Below are positions 35,501 to 43,961 of a stretch of DNA of 64,000 bases, in pieces. Below the pieces are notes generated by a model that worked only from the letters and a program-made list of their open reading frames with translations, was not told the origin of the DNA and ran no database searches. Numbering within the stretch: the stretch's first letter is position 1; the number at the start of each line of letters is the position of its first letter. The position numbers were made by a program, and so were the translations under genes. Source of the DNA: Olavius algarvensis associated proteobacterium Delta 3 (lineage in GTDB: Bacteria; Desulfobacterota; Desulfobacteria; Desulfobacterales; CAFBRK01). The DNA lies in contig CAFBRK010000255.1 of NCBI GenBank assembly GCA_903231505.1, forward strand, positions 62,001 through 126,000. The letters are read 5' to 3'.

Positions 35501-36781
35501 ATGATTCGATGTCAACACGGTGGTAACCCGACCCACGTGGGGATTATTTCTACCCGGTTGGCCGGAACCGACGGGGTGTCCCTGGAATCGGAAAAGTGGG
35601 CAACTGTTCTGGAGCAGCAAGGGGCCACATGTTTTTATTTTGCCGGTGAACTGGAGCGGCCTCCGGAACGATCATACCAAGTGGACGAAGCGTATTTTGC
35701 CCATCCGGATATCCAACGTATCCATGATCTCACCTTCGGTGTCACCACCCGTAATCGGGGTCTTACAACGGACATCCGGAAACTCAAATCCCACCTCAAG
35801 GATCATCTATACCGGTTCATCGAAAAATTCGATATCGGTATCATTGTTCCGGAAAATGCCTTGACCATCCCGATGAATCTACCTTTGGGTGTGGCCATTA
35901 CCCAGGTGATTGCAGAGATGGGCATCGAAACCGTGGCCCATCACCACGATTTTTTCTGGGAGCGGGACCGGTTTACGGTCAATGCCATTGGAGACTACCT
36001 GAACATGGCCTTCCCACCGGACCTTCCCTCGATTCATCACACGGTTTTGAATTCCTTTCAGGATGAACAGCTCAGTTACCGAACCGGTATTTCAGCTTCC
36101 ATCATCCCCAACGTGATGGATTTCGAAAATCATCCTCCGCCCGTTGATACATATGCATCGGATGTACGAGAGGCTCTCGGCGTCGGACCGGATGAGCTCT
36201 TTGTCCTTCAGCCCACCCGCGTGGTGAAGCGCAAAGGCATCGAGCATGCCATCGAACTGGTGAAGCGGCTTGGGAGAAGGGCCAAGCTCGTCATTTCCCA
36301 TGCCGCCGGCGACGAAGGGCAGGACTACGAGCAGCGGCTTCGGGAGTATTCCGAGCTGATGCAGGTGGATACCGTATTCGTTGCGAACATCATCGGCGAA
36401 AAGCGTGGAACCACAAGGAATGGCCGGAAAATCTACACTCTTGAAGATGTGTATCCCCACGCCGATCTGGTGACCTATCCGTCCACCGTAGAAGGATTCG
36501 GCAATGCGTTTCTGGAGGCGATCTACTTCAAAAAGCCCGTCGCAGTGAATGCCTACTCCATTTACACCAGGGACATCAAACCGAAAGGGTTTTCCGTGAT
36601 CGAACTGGACGGCTACGTGACCACGGCGGCGGTGGAAAAAACTTTGAAAGTATTGGATAATCCCGACCTTCGCGATGAAATGGTTGAGAAGAACTATCGA
36701 CTTGGAGTAGACTATTATTCGTATGCCGTGTTGCGCCGTCGGCTCAAAGCATTCATGCTGGAACACCACTGGCTTTATTGA
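35501..36781 (+). CDS. Glycosyltransferase, GT4 family
   Basis: 426 aa; ATG 35501 is preferred to GTG 35495 because GGGAGCA sits at the right distance. GT-B fold signs: nucleotide-sugar domain QPTRVVKRKGIEHAIELVKR and the E-x7-E segment EGFGNAFLEAIYFKKPV. The N-terminal half has a distinctive TVAHHHDFFWERDRF segment. It is closely related along its length to the gene at 62864-64000 in this window, so the two are paralogues. Retaining transfer of a sugar to a soluble or lipid acceptor is likely; the donor and acceptor are unknown. A DsrE-like gene follows 58 bp later. Confidence 0.88.
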   Translation: MIRCQHGGNPTHVGIISTRLAGTDGVSLESEKWATVLEQQGATCFYFAGELERPPERSYQVDEAYFAHPDIQRIHDLTFGVTTRNRGLTTDIRKLKSHLKDHLYRFIEKFDIGIIVPENALTIPMNLPLGVAITQVIAEMGIETVAHHHDFFWERDRFTVNAIGDYLNMAFPPDLPSIHHTVLNSFQDEQLSYRTGISASIIPNVMDFENHPPPVDTYASDVREALGVGPDELFVLQPTRVVKRKGIEHAIELVKRLGRRAKLVISHAAGDEGQDYEQRLREYSELMQVDTVFVANIIGEKRGTTRNGRKIYTLEDVYPHADLVTYPSTVEGFGNAFLEAIYFKKPVAVNAYSIYTRDIKPKGFSVIELDGYVTTAAVEKTLKVLDNPDLRDEMVEKNYRLGVDYYSYAVLRRRLKAFMLEHHWLY

Positions 36782-36839
36782 TGGATCTACAGAAAAGGAT
36801 GACTCGGACACCCAATATCAATATAAAGGAGGAGCCGCC

Positions 36840-37283
36840 ATGGCCGAAGAAAAAGAAAAAGCTGCATTTATCTGCGTCAAAGACACTATCGACGGTGCAT
36901 ACCCGTCTTTGGTGCTGGGTATCAATGCAGCCCGGCAGGGGATGGAGAGCAAGGTGTTTTACTCATTTATGGGACTCAACCTGGTTCTCGAGGGGGGTGC
37001 TGAGCGGGCCAAGTTCTTCCCTCCGGGGGTCATGGGGGCGATTCCCGGCATGAGTACGATCGCCACCGGGATGATGAAACGAAAGATTGAAAAGGCCAAC
37101 ATTCCCAGCCTCGCCGACTTGCAGGAGGTGGCTCAGATCGAGGGTGTGGAACTGATCGCCTGTAAAATGACTGTGGACATGATGGAAATCGAGGAGGAAA
37201 AACTTATCGAGGGCGTTATCGTGTGGACCGCCGAAGAATTTCTCAAATTCGCCAAAGACTGCGAGATCTGTCTGTTCACCTAG
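36840..37283 (+). CDS. DsrE/DsrF-like family protein
   Basis: 147 aa. ATG 36840 follows AAGGAGGAG; the longer frame from 36723 overlaps the glycosyltransferase and lacks a site. The fold motifs fit the DsrE/F-like (peroxiredoxin-like sulfur relay) group: KAAFICVKDTIDGAYPSLVLG, KVFYSFMGLNLVLEGG and the Cys-bearing GVELIACKMTVDMM. Such proteins carry sulfur or help sulfurtransfer in sulfur metabolisers. The conserved Cys in ACKM is the likely sulfur carrier. No dsr genes are adjacent. Confidence 0.85.
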   Translation: MAEEKEKAAFICVKDTIDGAYPSLVLGINAARQGMESKVFYSFMGLNLVLEGGAERAKFFPPGVMGAIPGMSTIATGMMKRKIEKANIPSLADLQEVAQIEGVELIACKMTVDMMEIEEEKLIEGVIVWTAEEFLKFAKDCEICLFT

Positions 37284-37316
37284 TGTCCCGTCACACACGA
37301 ACCATGGTCGATGCCA

Positions 37317-37345
37317 TAAATATGTTCCGTTTGAACATATCGGGT
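37317..37345. repeat. Hairpin ATATGTTC-CGTTT-GAACATAT
   Basis: A perfect 8-bp inverted repeat with a 5-nt loop lies just after the DsrE-like gene. It has no T run and resembles the ATGTTCCG end of other repeats in this window. Confidence 0.5.
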
Positions 37346-37357
37346 TTCTGTCAAACG

Positions 37358-37467
37358 GGCACCGTATCGGGGGATTCCGAATTTGGACATGTTCGGTATC
37401 GCTATCGGAATCGAGACAGTATGGCCACATTCGAAGTCGATACCGATTCCGATGATTCTGCAACGTT
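37358..37467 (+). repeat. Dispersed palindromic element, copy C
   Basis: This is a compact copy: GGACATGTTCGGTATCGCTA, the core ATCGAGACAGTATGGCCA, then CGATACCGATTCCGATGATT and CTGCAACGTTCA. It aligns best with copy D, which is in the opposite orientation. Confidence 0.85.
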
Positions 37468-37566
37468 CAGTCGGCAAACAACCCACAAATCGGAACGGAA
37501 TTCTGTAAACGGATCTAATCGGGAGATGATCCTATAAACGTGTTATGGCTTAAACAGCCACACAGA

Positions 37567-37603
37567 CCGGCATCCAGTGAACACAAAATGCCCTGGATGC
37601 CGG
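37567..37603. repeat. REP-like hairpin CCGGCATCCAG / CTGGATGCCGG
   Basis: Perfect 11-bp arms (37567-37577 and 37593-37603) are followed by a second GC-rich palindromic stretch to about 37655. Together with copy C it explains most of the 482-bp gap between the DsrE-like and DUF3124 genes; no gene is visible there. Confidence 0.65.
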
Positions 37604-37765
37604 ATATTACCTGCCTCCGGCAGGCCATCCGGGATGACGAATCCGGCGGCATCCAAACTGCGATCGGCACCGGGCAGACATAACGTTCTACTCGAGTCAC
37701 GGTTTTACACATGACATATGGGATGCAGCACGACAAGTGGATGCACACCATTTTGGAGGGATCTG

Positions 37766-38260
37766 ATGGAACATGTCAAACGGAGAAGGAAAGGGTCGGC
37801 GTTTTTTGTCGTTGTTTTTTTGGCGGTGATGGCGGCTGCCCCGCATGCGGCCGGCGATGAGCCGGCGCTTTCCAGGGGGCAGACCGTCTATGTGCCGGGA
37901 TATTCCCACATCTACAGCGGGGATCGGGAGCGCCCTTTACTCCTGGCGGTGACCGTCAGTATCCGCAACACGGATCCGAATCAATGGATACAGATAGAGA
38001 CGGTGGATTATTATGACACGGCGGGCAACCTCGTCAGAAAATATCTCAATCTTCCCATGAAGCTCAGAGCCATGGCCTCCACCCGCTTTGTCGTTCCCGA
38101 ATCCGAGAAAACCGGCGGTTCCGGGGCGAACTTCATCATTCAATGGAGCGCCCAACAGGCCGTAAATCCACCGATCATCGAAACGGTCATGATTTCGACC
38201 CGGATGCAGCAGGGGATTTCATTCACCTCAAGGGGACAAATCATTAAAGAGGCGAAATAA
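37766..38260 (+). CDS. Secreted DUF3124 protein
   Basis: 164 aa. ATG 37766 follows TTGGAGGGA. A Sec signal peptide has a basic start (KRRRKG) and a hydrophobic core ending near AAPHAAG. The mature part has DUF3124 features: LSRGQTVYVPGYSHIYSGD, VSIRNTDPNQWI, VDYYDTAGNLVRKYL. It is probably a periplasmic beta-sandwich protein of unknown function. The next gene, a K+ channel-like protein, is 110 bp away. Confidence 0.82.
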   Translation: MEHVKRRRKGSAFFVVVFLAVMAAAPHAAGDEPALSRGQTVYVPGYSHIYSGDRERPLLLAVTVSIRNTDPNQWIQIETVDYYDTAGNLVRKYLNLPMKLRAMASTRFVVPESEKTGGSGANFIIQWSAQQAVNPPIIETVMISTRMQQGISFTSRGQIIKEAK

Positions 38261-38370
38261 TCCGCCCATCGCGTGAACCCAGCAAGGTCCACTGGACAAG
38301 ACTCAAACCGGACGATCGACCGATCATGACCTCTGAAAAGCGCTAAATCTATTTTTTCGGGAGATTCGGT

Positions 38371-39048
38371 GTGTGGAAGATATTCAATGAAAACCGGATG
38401 CTGATTCTGCTGATATCCTTTATTGTATATTGGATCTTGGCGCCCTTCGTGGAGGGCACTTTTCGTGTCAGGATCGCAACCGATCTGTTATTTACCGGCA
38501 TTTTAATTGCGGCCATTCATGCCGCCCGCAGAAACCATCTCCAAACCCTGATCGCTCTGGCCCTGGCGATACCTGTGTTTTACGGCACGTGGGAAAAATA
38601 TGTGGATCCATTGCCCGATACCATCATTTTCGGCCCTGCTTTCAGTGCTCTCTTCACCGCTTATGTCATGTTCTTATTGCTTCAGGCCATCTTCAGGTCC
38701 CCGGAGGTCGACCTGGAAGTGGTCAGTGCTGCTGCCGCGGTGTACCTGTTCTTGGGTCTTCTGTGGGGGGATTTCTATTTCATCCTCGAATACCTGGCGC
38801 CCGGCAGTTTTGCAGTTCCCGACAGCGCGGATACCAGTTCTTATCATACCTTTAATTATTTCAGTTTTGTCACCCTCTCTACCCTGGGATACGGCGAGAT
38901 CACACCGGTCACTAAGGAAGCAAGATCCCTGGCCAGTATGGAGGCCCTGGTCGGTCAGTTGTACATTGCGGTCCTGATTGCCCGCCTGGTCAGCGTTTAT
39001 AGCCGCCGGCCCAGTGGGCCTGCCGCTTCCCCGGAAGATAGAGACTGA
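38371..39048 (+). CDS. Ion channel protein with K+ selectivity filter
   Basis: 225 aa starting with GTG 38371. About six hydrophobic segments are followed by a pore loop and filter, FVTLSTLGYGEITPVT, where TLGYGE matches the T-V-G-Y-G filter of K+ channels with Leu for Val. A last span (VGQLYIAVLIARLVSVY) follows. There is no RCK/TrkA-N domain, so it resembles two-pore-helix Kch-type channels without cytoplasmic regulation. It should conduct K+ across the inner membrane. Confidence 0.85.
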   Translation: MWKIFNENRMLILLISFIVYWILAPFVEGTFRVRIATDLLFTGILIAAIHAARRNHLQTLIALALAIPVFYGTWEKYVDPLPDTIIFGPAFSALFTAYVMFLLLQAIFRSPEVDLEVVSAAAAVYLFLGLLWGDFYFILEYLAPGSFAVPDSADTSSYHTFNYFSFVTLSTLGYGEITPVTKEARSLASMEALVGQLYIAVLIARLVSVYSRRPSGPAASPEDRD

Positions 39049-39236
39049 ACCAGGTAGTGCCTCTGTTAAGCCCGGAGCTTTAAGCGGACGGCCGTATTGA
39101 CAGCGAAATGCCACCTCCGGTAGACATGGCAGGCATCGGCTTGCCATTTATCATATAGCTCCTATCCTATGATGTCCGTGAGGATAACGCCGTTGATGGG
39201 GCCGCCGCTCCGACAGGGGCCCAGCACAAGGGGTGC

Positions 39237-39779
39237 ATGATCGTGAAGAAAGGATTTGCAGGATTCATCACTATTGTTTTGGTGTTGATGTCGACCCAAG
39301 GAACAGCCAGGCAGCTGTGGCTGTCGGACCCTGAGATACAGGTGATTGAAACATCGATCTATGACGCCCAGTTCCAGCCGTTGAAAAATGAAAACAACAT
39401 TTTCGTGGCATTCAATATCACGGTGATCAATAAGACCGAACAGGATCTGGTAATCGACTGGAACCGGAGCCGCTACATACACGACGGGCGAGGAAGGGGC
39501 CCCTTTGTATTCGAGGGGATTGAACCGGAGACGATCCGGAATGAAACCGTCCCGCCGGATATCATTCCCCCCAAAGGGCGCATGAGCAAGCGGATCGCCC
39601 CCTTTCGGCTCATCGCCTTCGCACCCCTCGGCAACCCGGGTGTCGGGATCGCCACCAAAGGTATCGCCGCTGGCAAGATTCCGGCCGGAGAAAACGGCAT
39701 TTATCTGGTTGTCCGACAGGGAGAGAGAGACTTTCGAAGAAAAATTACCGTCCACTTATCGGTCACCGGGGACCCCTAG
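39237..39779 (+). CDS. Secreted hypothetical protein
   Basis: 180 aa. A signal peptide (MIVKKGFAGFITIVLVLMST, cleavage near GTARQ) precedes a beta-rich domain with an FNITVINKTEQDLVIDWN strand and PPKGRMSKRIAPF. The pattern resembles extracellular Ig-like or DUF domains that sit on the cell surface, but I recognise no named family. The gene lies between the channel and the 1208-aa AsmA-like gene. Confidence 0.72.
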   Translation: MIVKKGFAGFITIVLVLMSTQGTARQLWLSDPEIQVIETSIYDAQFQPLKNENNIFVAFNITVINKTEQDLVIDWNRSRYIHDGRGRGPFVFEGIEPETIRNETVPPDIIPPKGRMSKRIAPFRLIAFAPLGNPGVGIATKGIAAGKIPAGENGIYLVVRQGERDFRRKITVHLSVTGDP

Positions 39780-39880
39780 CCCGGAAAACGCGATGTTCCG
39801 GCTAACGGCACACCTGCCTTACCCGGAAACGGAACCGTCGACTATTCACACCCGACACCCATATCTATAGCGAAAATTGG

Positions 39881-42800
39881 ATGTCCATATCGAGCATGAC
39901 AAAAACACAACGCATTGTTGCATGGATGATCGGGGCCGGAATTGCATTCCTGCTGCTGGGGGGCGGGGTGCTGGTGGCACTTCAGTATATCGATGCCGAC
40001 CCGATTATCGACCGGGCCCAGACAGAAATTTCCAAACAGATCGGCGGTGAGGTGATCCTGGGGCCGGTGGAGGCCCGGTTGTTTCCGATGCCCCACATTA
40101 TTATTCGCGGCAGCCGCTTTAGCGTCGGGGATGTTGCCGAAGGAACGGTCGCGTCCCTCAGTGTTTTTCCGGAATTATTGCCGATATTCCAGGCGACATT
40201 CAAACCCTCGAAGGTGCTGTTGACGTCACCTGCCGTCCAGATCCGGCTGCCGCAGGCCACCCAGGCCCAGGGGTCCCCGGATGCCTCTCCCCGACCGGCC
40301 GGAATTCAGGCGAAACTATCCGATATCATTGCTCAACTGCAAGCGGCTGCACCAAACTTGAATCTTCGTGTCGAGGACGGAACATTGCGATTGTCCAGGT
40401 CGGGGAGCGAGGCGTTTTCCCTCGACGATATCGATCTGCGGGTGGATGTACGTTCGCTTCAGGCGGACCTGGCCTGTGACTCCAATCTGTGGCAGCGTCT
40501 GTCGACTCGATGGACTTTCGATCCGGAGTTGTTTCCGGGAAACGGAAGGGTGAGCCTGTTTCAATTCGAGCCCCACCGATTGCGCCCGTTCCTTCCTTCC
40601 GACCTTCCGGTTCAGCTCGGCGAATCCCTGGTCAACCTGGACATTCAGATAGAGCACCCACACCAACGGGGGATGAGCGCGAAAGTTCAGGGCTCCCTAC
40701 CCAAACTGACGCTGATCTCCCAGGATGAAAAACTGGTGATCTTAGGAGAACGGTTCGAGGGAAAGGCTGTTCTGGATGACGCTGAACAGCGCTTTACCTT
40801 GAAGCGATTGACGCTGGAATCGCCGAAACTCACTGCCGATGGGGAACTGATCCTGTCCAGCGGATCACCGAACAAGACGCTCCGTGTCCATGGAACGGAA
40901 GTGGATGGCGATGCCATTCGTCGTACCGTATTGTTCCTGGCCGGGAACCTCCCCGTGGTCCGCGAGATATTCGATTACCTCCGTGGCGGTTATGTCCCCG
41001 AAATAACCCTCTCCTCGTTTGGTGACACATGGGAGGACCTGTCCATCATTGAGCACATCCATATCCAGGGAACCTTTGAAAAAGGGCGAGTTCATATACC
41101 GGCGGTCAACCTGGACCTGGACAGTGTCGAGGGAGAAGCCCTGATGGCCGATGGGTTCCTGAACGGCACCCGGCTGAACGGCACCATCGGGAATACCTTC
41201 GGGAAAAGGGGGCAGCTCCGCGTGGGCTTCAGGGGAACAGATGCACCTTTTCATCTAGAGATGGATCTGGATACCGATCTGGCTGAGTTGCCCGGTCATC
41301 TGAAAGGCCTCATACCGTCGACGGATTTTCAAGCGTGGCTGAAGCGGGTCACCGAGAGCTCCGGCCGGGCTCAAGGGCGGTTGATCCTGGGAGAGGCCCT
41401 TGATGACATTGACACGGCATTTCAGATCGACAAGCTGAAGATGCAGGCGAAACTCGACTTTATGCCTTATCCCGTGTCCGTTGACAGCGGCAAGCTGAGT
41501 TACCGGAATCGAATTTTATCTGTGGAGAATCTCGTCGGACGCATTCGAAACTCCTCTATAACGCAACTTTCGGGCGAAATGATCTGGGGTGACGAGACCA
41601 TGCTGCGGATTATCTCCGGAACTGCGGATCTGGATCTGCGCCAGCTTTTTGAATGGTTTTCAAAGGTGGACGGAGCCGCGGAGGTGTTGGCTCCGGTGAA
41701 CGTCAGGAGTGGCCGTTTAGCCGTGAAGCGTGTTTCTGTGGAAGGGCCGTTGTTTAAGCCCCAAAGTTGGGATTACGTGCTTTCCGGCGCGGCCGAAGGA
41801 ATGACCCTTCAAACCCCTGCCGGGCCAGACCCCTTGAACATAACCAGCCTGATCTTTTCAGCGAGCCCGAACACTTTTTCCGTCCGAAAATCCCATATCG
41901 ACATCTCGGATGCATCTATGGATATCGAGGGAGAATTGAAGGGACAGCTTCCGAACGTGGACAGCCTCCGGGTTGGGCTTACCGGTACCCTCGGCGACCA
42001 AAGCTACACCCGTTTTCGGGACCTTGCCGCGTTACCCCCGGTGTTGGCAATCCAGACCCCCATAACTATCCAGGGGGGGCAGGTTTTCTGGGAACGATCC
42101 GGATCTGTGGCCCTGAAAGGGGCGATAAAAAGTGGCGGGGATCTTCACATCATTGCCGACCTTGAACAGGGGCCCGACGGAATTGAGATCCGGACGCTCA
42201 AACTGGAGGACGATCTATCCAATGCGACGATCCGGGTCCACGTCATGGGCCATGAACTTCAGCTCGGATTTTCCGGAAACCTGGACAAGGCGACCGTAGC
42301 CAAACTCCTGGACCATCGTCGTGTCAGTGCGGGAAGTATCTCCGGAGACTTCTCCGCCCGTTTCCATCAGAACATTCCAAGTCAATCGAACATAAAGGGC
42401 ATCCTGAGCGGAAAAGCACTGGTACTTCCGCTCGAGGATGGGGGGTCCCTTCAGATCGAATCATTCATGGCGCTGGGCACCGGCAGCGCCCTCACGATAC
42501 AGACCATCGATGCCCTTTGGGGAGGCTCCCGGATCCGCATCAACGGCCGCTTGGATGCCACCCCAGACCGGTACACGGCGAAACTGAAGCTCCGGTCCGA
42601 CAGTATCCGCTGGGATCGGCTCAGCACATATGTTCTATCCAGGCCAGGGGATGCTTCCGGAGACAACGAAAATGCCGGCGTTGACCGCTGGCCCGTCAAC
42701 GCCGTTATCGATATCGAAACCGATCGATTTGTTTACGAATCATACGAGTGGCAGTCGGTCAAAGCAAAGGCAACCATCGCGGATCGCCGAATCGAGGTTG

Positions 42801-43507
42801 AGGTCACAGAGGCCAGCCTGTGCGGAATCTCCACACCGGGCAGGATTGTTATCGACCCGAACACCGTCATTCAGGCCGATTTCAGCGCCGCGTCGAAAAC
42901 TCCGAATCTGGAGAGCACCACCTCGTGCCTGTTCAAAACGGCCGACCGGGTTGACGGCAATTACCGTTTCAAAGCCGTTGTGCAAGGAAAGGGTGCGGCG
43001 GACACATTTCTGGAATCGCTGCAGGGAAGTATGGAATTTCATGCCCGGGATGGACGGGGCAGTTTCGGGGTGCTTAAACGCATCCTGGCCTTTGTCAATC
43101 TGACCGAGGTGTTTGCCGGCTCGGCACCCGATTTTTTCTCTACAGACTTCGGATATCGTCAGGTCCGGGCCATCGCAGACATTGAGGGCCCCAATCTGAT
43201 CCTGAAAGAAGCGATCATCGACAGAGACAATATGAAGATAACCGGCCAGGGGCGGGTCGCCCTCGAGAACCAGCAACTGGATCTCACCGTGATCGTCGCC
43301 CCGTTGAAAACGGTGGACCGGGCGGTGGGAATGCTGCCTGTCTTCGGCAAAATCCTCGACGGGCACCTGCTGACCATTCCACTTAAAGTGACCGGGCCGG
43401 TATCCGATCCCGACGTTCAAACCGTGGCACCAGGCAATGTCGGACGGGGGCTCATCGGTATCACGGAGCGAACGCTGAAGTTACCGTTTGAGATGTTCCA
43501 GCCCTAG
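39881..43507 (+). CDS. Very large AsmA/YhdP-like envelope protein
   Basis: 1208 aa. An N-terminal anchor (about 12-36) is followed by an AsmA-type start (DPIIDRAQTEISKQIGGEVILGPVEARLFPMP, in part) and many beta repeats. The C-terminus shows the AsmA_2/YhdP pattern: GSFGVLKRILAFVNL, DRDNMKITGQGRVAL, and VAPLKTVDRAVGMLPVFGKI. Such proteins bridge inner and outer membrane and are implicated in phospholipid transport. An in-frame ATG at 39896 is an alternative start. It is the third AsmA-type giant in 37 kb. Confidence 0.87.
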   Translation: MSISSMTKTQRIVAWMIGAGIAFLLLGGGVLVALQYIDADPIIDRAQTEISKQIGGEVILGPVEARLFPMPHIIIRGSRFSVGDVAEGTVASLSVFPELLPIFQATFKPSKVLLTSPAVQIRLPQATQAQGSPDASPRPAGIQAKLSDIIAQLQAAAPNLNLRVEDGTLRLSRSGSEAFSLDDIDLRVDVRSLQADLACDSNLWQRLSTRWTFDPELFPGNGRVSLFQFEPHRLRPFLPSDLPVQLGESLVNLDIQIEHPHQRGMSAKVQGSLPKLTLISQDEKLVILGERFEGKAVLDDAEQRFTLKRLTLESPKLTADGELILSSGSPNKTLRVHGTEVDGDAIRRTVLFLAGNLPVVREIFDYLRGGYVPEITLSSFGDTWEDLSIIEHIHIQGTFEKGRVHIPAVNLDLDSVEGEALMADGFLNGTRLNGTIGNTFGKRGQLRVGFRGTDAPFHLEMDLDTDLAELPGHLKGLIPSTDFQAWLKRVTESSGRAQGRLILGEALDDIDTAFQIDKLKMQAKLDFMPYPVSVDSGKLSYRNRILSVENLVGRIRNSSITQLSGEMIWGDETMLRIISGTADLDLRQLFEWFSKVDGAAEVLAPVNVRSGRLAVKRVSVEGPLFKPQSWDYVLSGAAEGMTLQTPAGPDPLNITSLIFSASPNTFSVRKSHIDISDASMDIEGELKGQLPNVDSLRVGLTGTLGDQSYTRFRDLAALPPVLAIQTPITIQGGQVFWERSGSVALKGAIKSGGDLHIIADLEQGPDGIEIRTLKLEDDLSNATIRVHVMGHELQLGFSGNLDKATVAKLLDHRRVSAGSISGDFSARFHQNIPSQSNIKGILSGKALVLPLEDGGSLQIESFMALGTGSALTIQTIDALWGGSRIRINGRLDATPDRYTAKLKLRSDSIRWDRLSTYVLSRPGDASGDNENAGVDRWPVNAVIDIETDRFVYESYEWQSVKAKATIADRRIEVEVTEASLCGISTPGRIVIDPNTVIQADFSAASKTPNLESTTSCLFKTADRVDGNYRFKAVVQGKGAADTFLESLQGSMEFHARDGRGSFGVLKRILAFVNLTEVFAGSAPDFFSTDFGYRQVRAIADIEGPNLILKEAIIDRDNMKITGQGRVALENQQLDLTVIVAPLKTVDRAVGMLPVFGKILDGHLLTIPLKVTGPVSDPDVQTVAPGNVGRGLIGITERTLKLPFEMFQP

Positions 43508-43537
43508 CACGGCCGATTGCGGTTCGATCGGAAGACA

Positions 43538-43826
43538 TCTATAGCGATTGCCAGAATTGCGTTCCGATTCCTTTTACGATCAACGTATTACCGCACAGGC
43601 GCAGAGGTCGCAGAGTAGATATTGATTTTGCATTTCGCTGAGAGGGCGAAATGCAAAACGATAGTCTGACACAATGTATAGAAATTCAAGATGTTGCTGA
43701 GGCCCTTTCCCAGAATCCCTCTCTCAGGGATTCTGGGAAAAATACAGTTCCTTTGCGCCCTCTGCGACTCTGCGGTTATCTTTTCCATATTTCTGCAAAC
43801 GGAACGTATTTATGACAATCTATATA
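43538..43826. mobile_element. MITE-like foldback element with nested hairpins
   Basis: The left end TATAGCGATTGCCAGAATTG and the right end CGGAACGTATTTATGACAAT are imperfect inverted repeats of about 27 bp. Inside are two perfect hairpins: a 13-bp stem (43626-43638 with 43646-43658) and a 15-bp stem (43706-43720 with 43726-43740). There is also an imperfect pair rich in CGCAGAG (43590-43615 with 43760-43776). There is no ORF. It fills most of the 454-bp gap between the convergent AsmA-like gene and the 757-aa gene, and may also act as a two-way terminator. Confidence 0.65.
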
Positions 43827-43961
43827 AACAAATATGGCCGTAAGGAAGCCGTGCGGCATGTTACATTTAGGATCGGCAGCCGATTCGTTGCCGTGTTTAA
43901 AGGAAACATGCGGATAAACCGTGGGCCCTTGCCTCCAACGAGTTTAGAGAAGAACTGAAAT

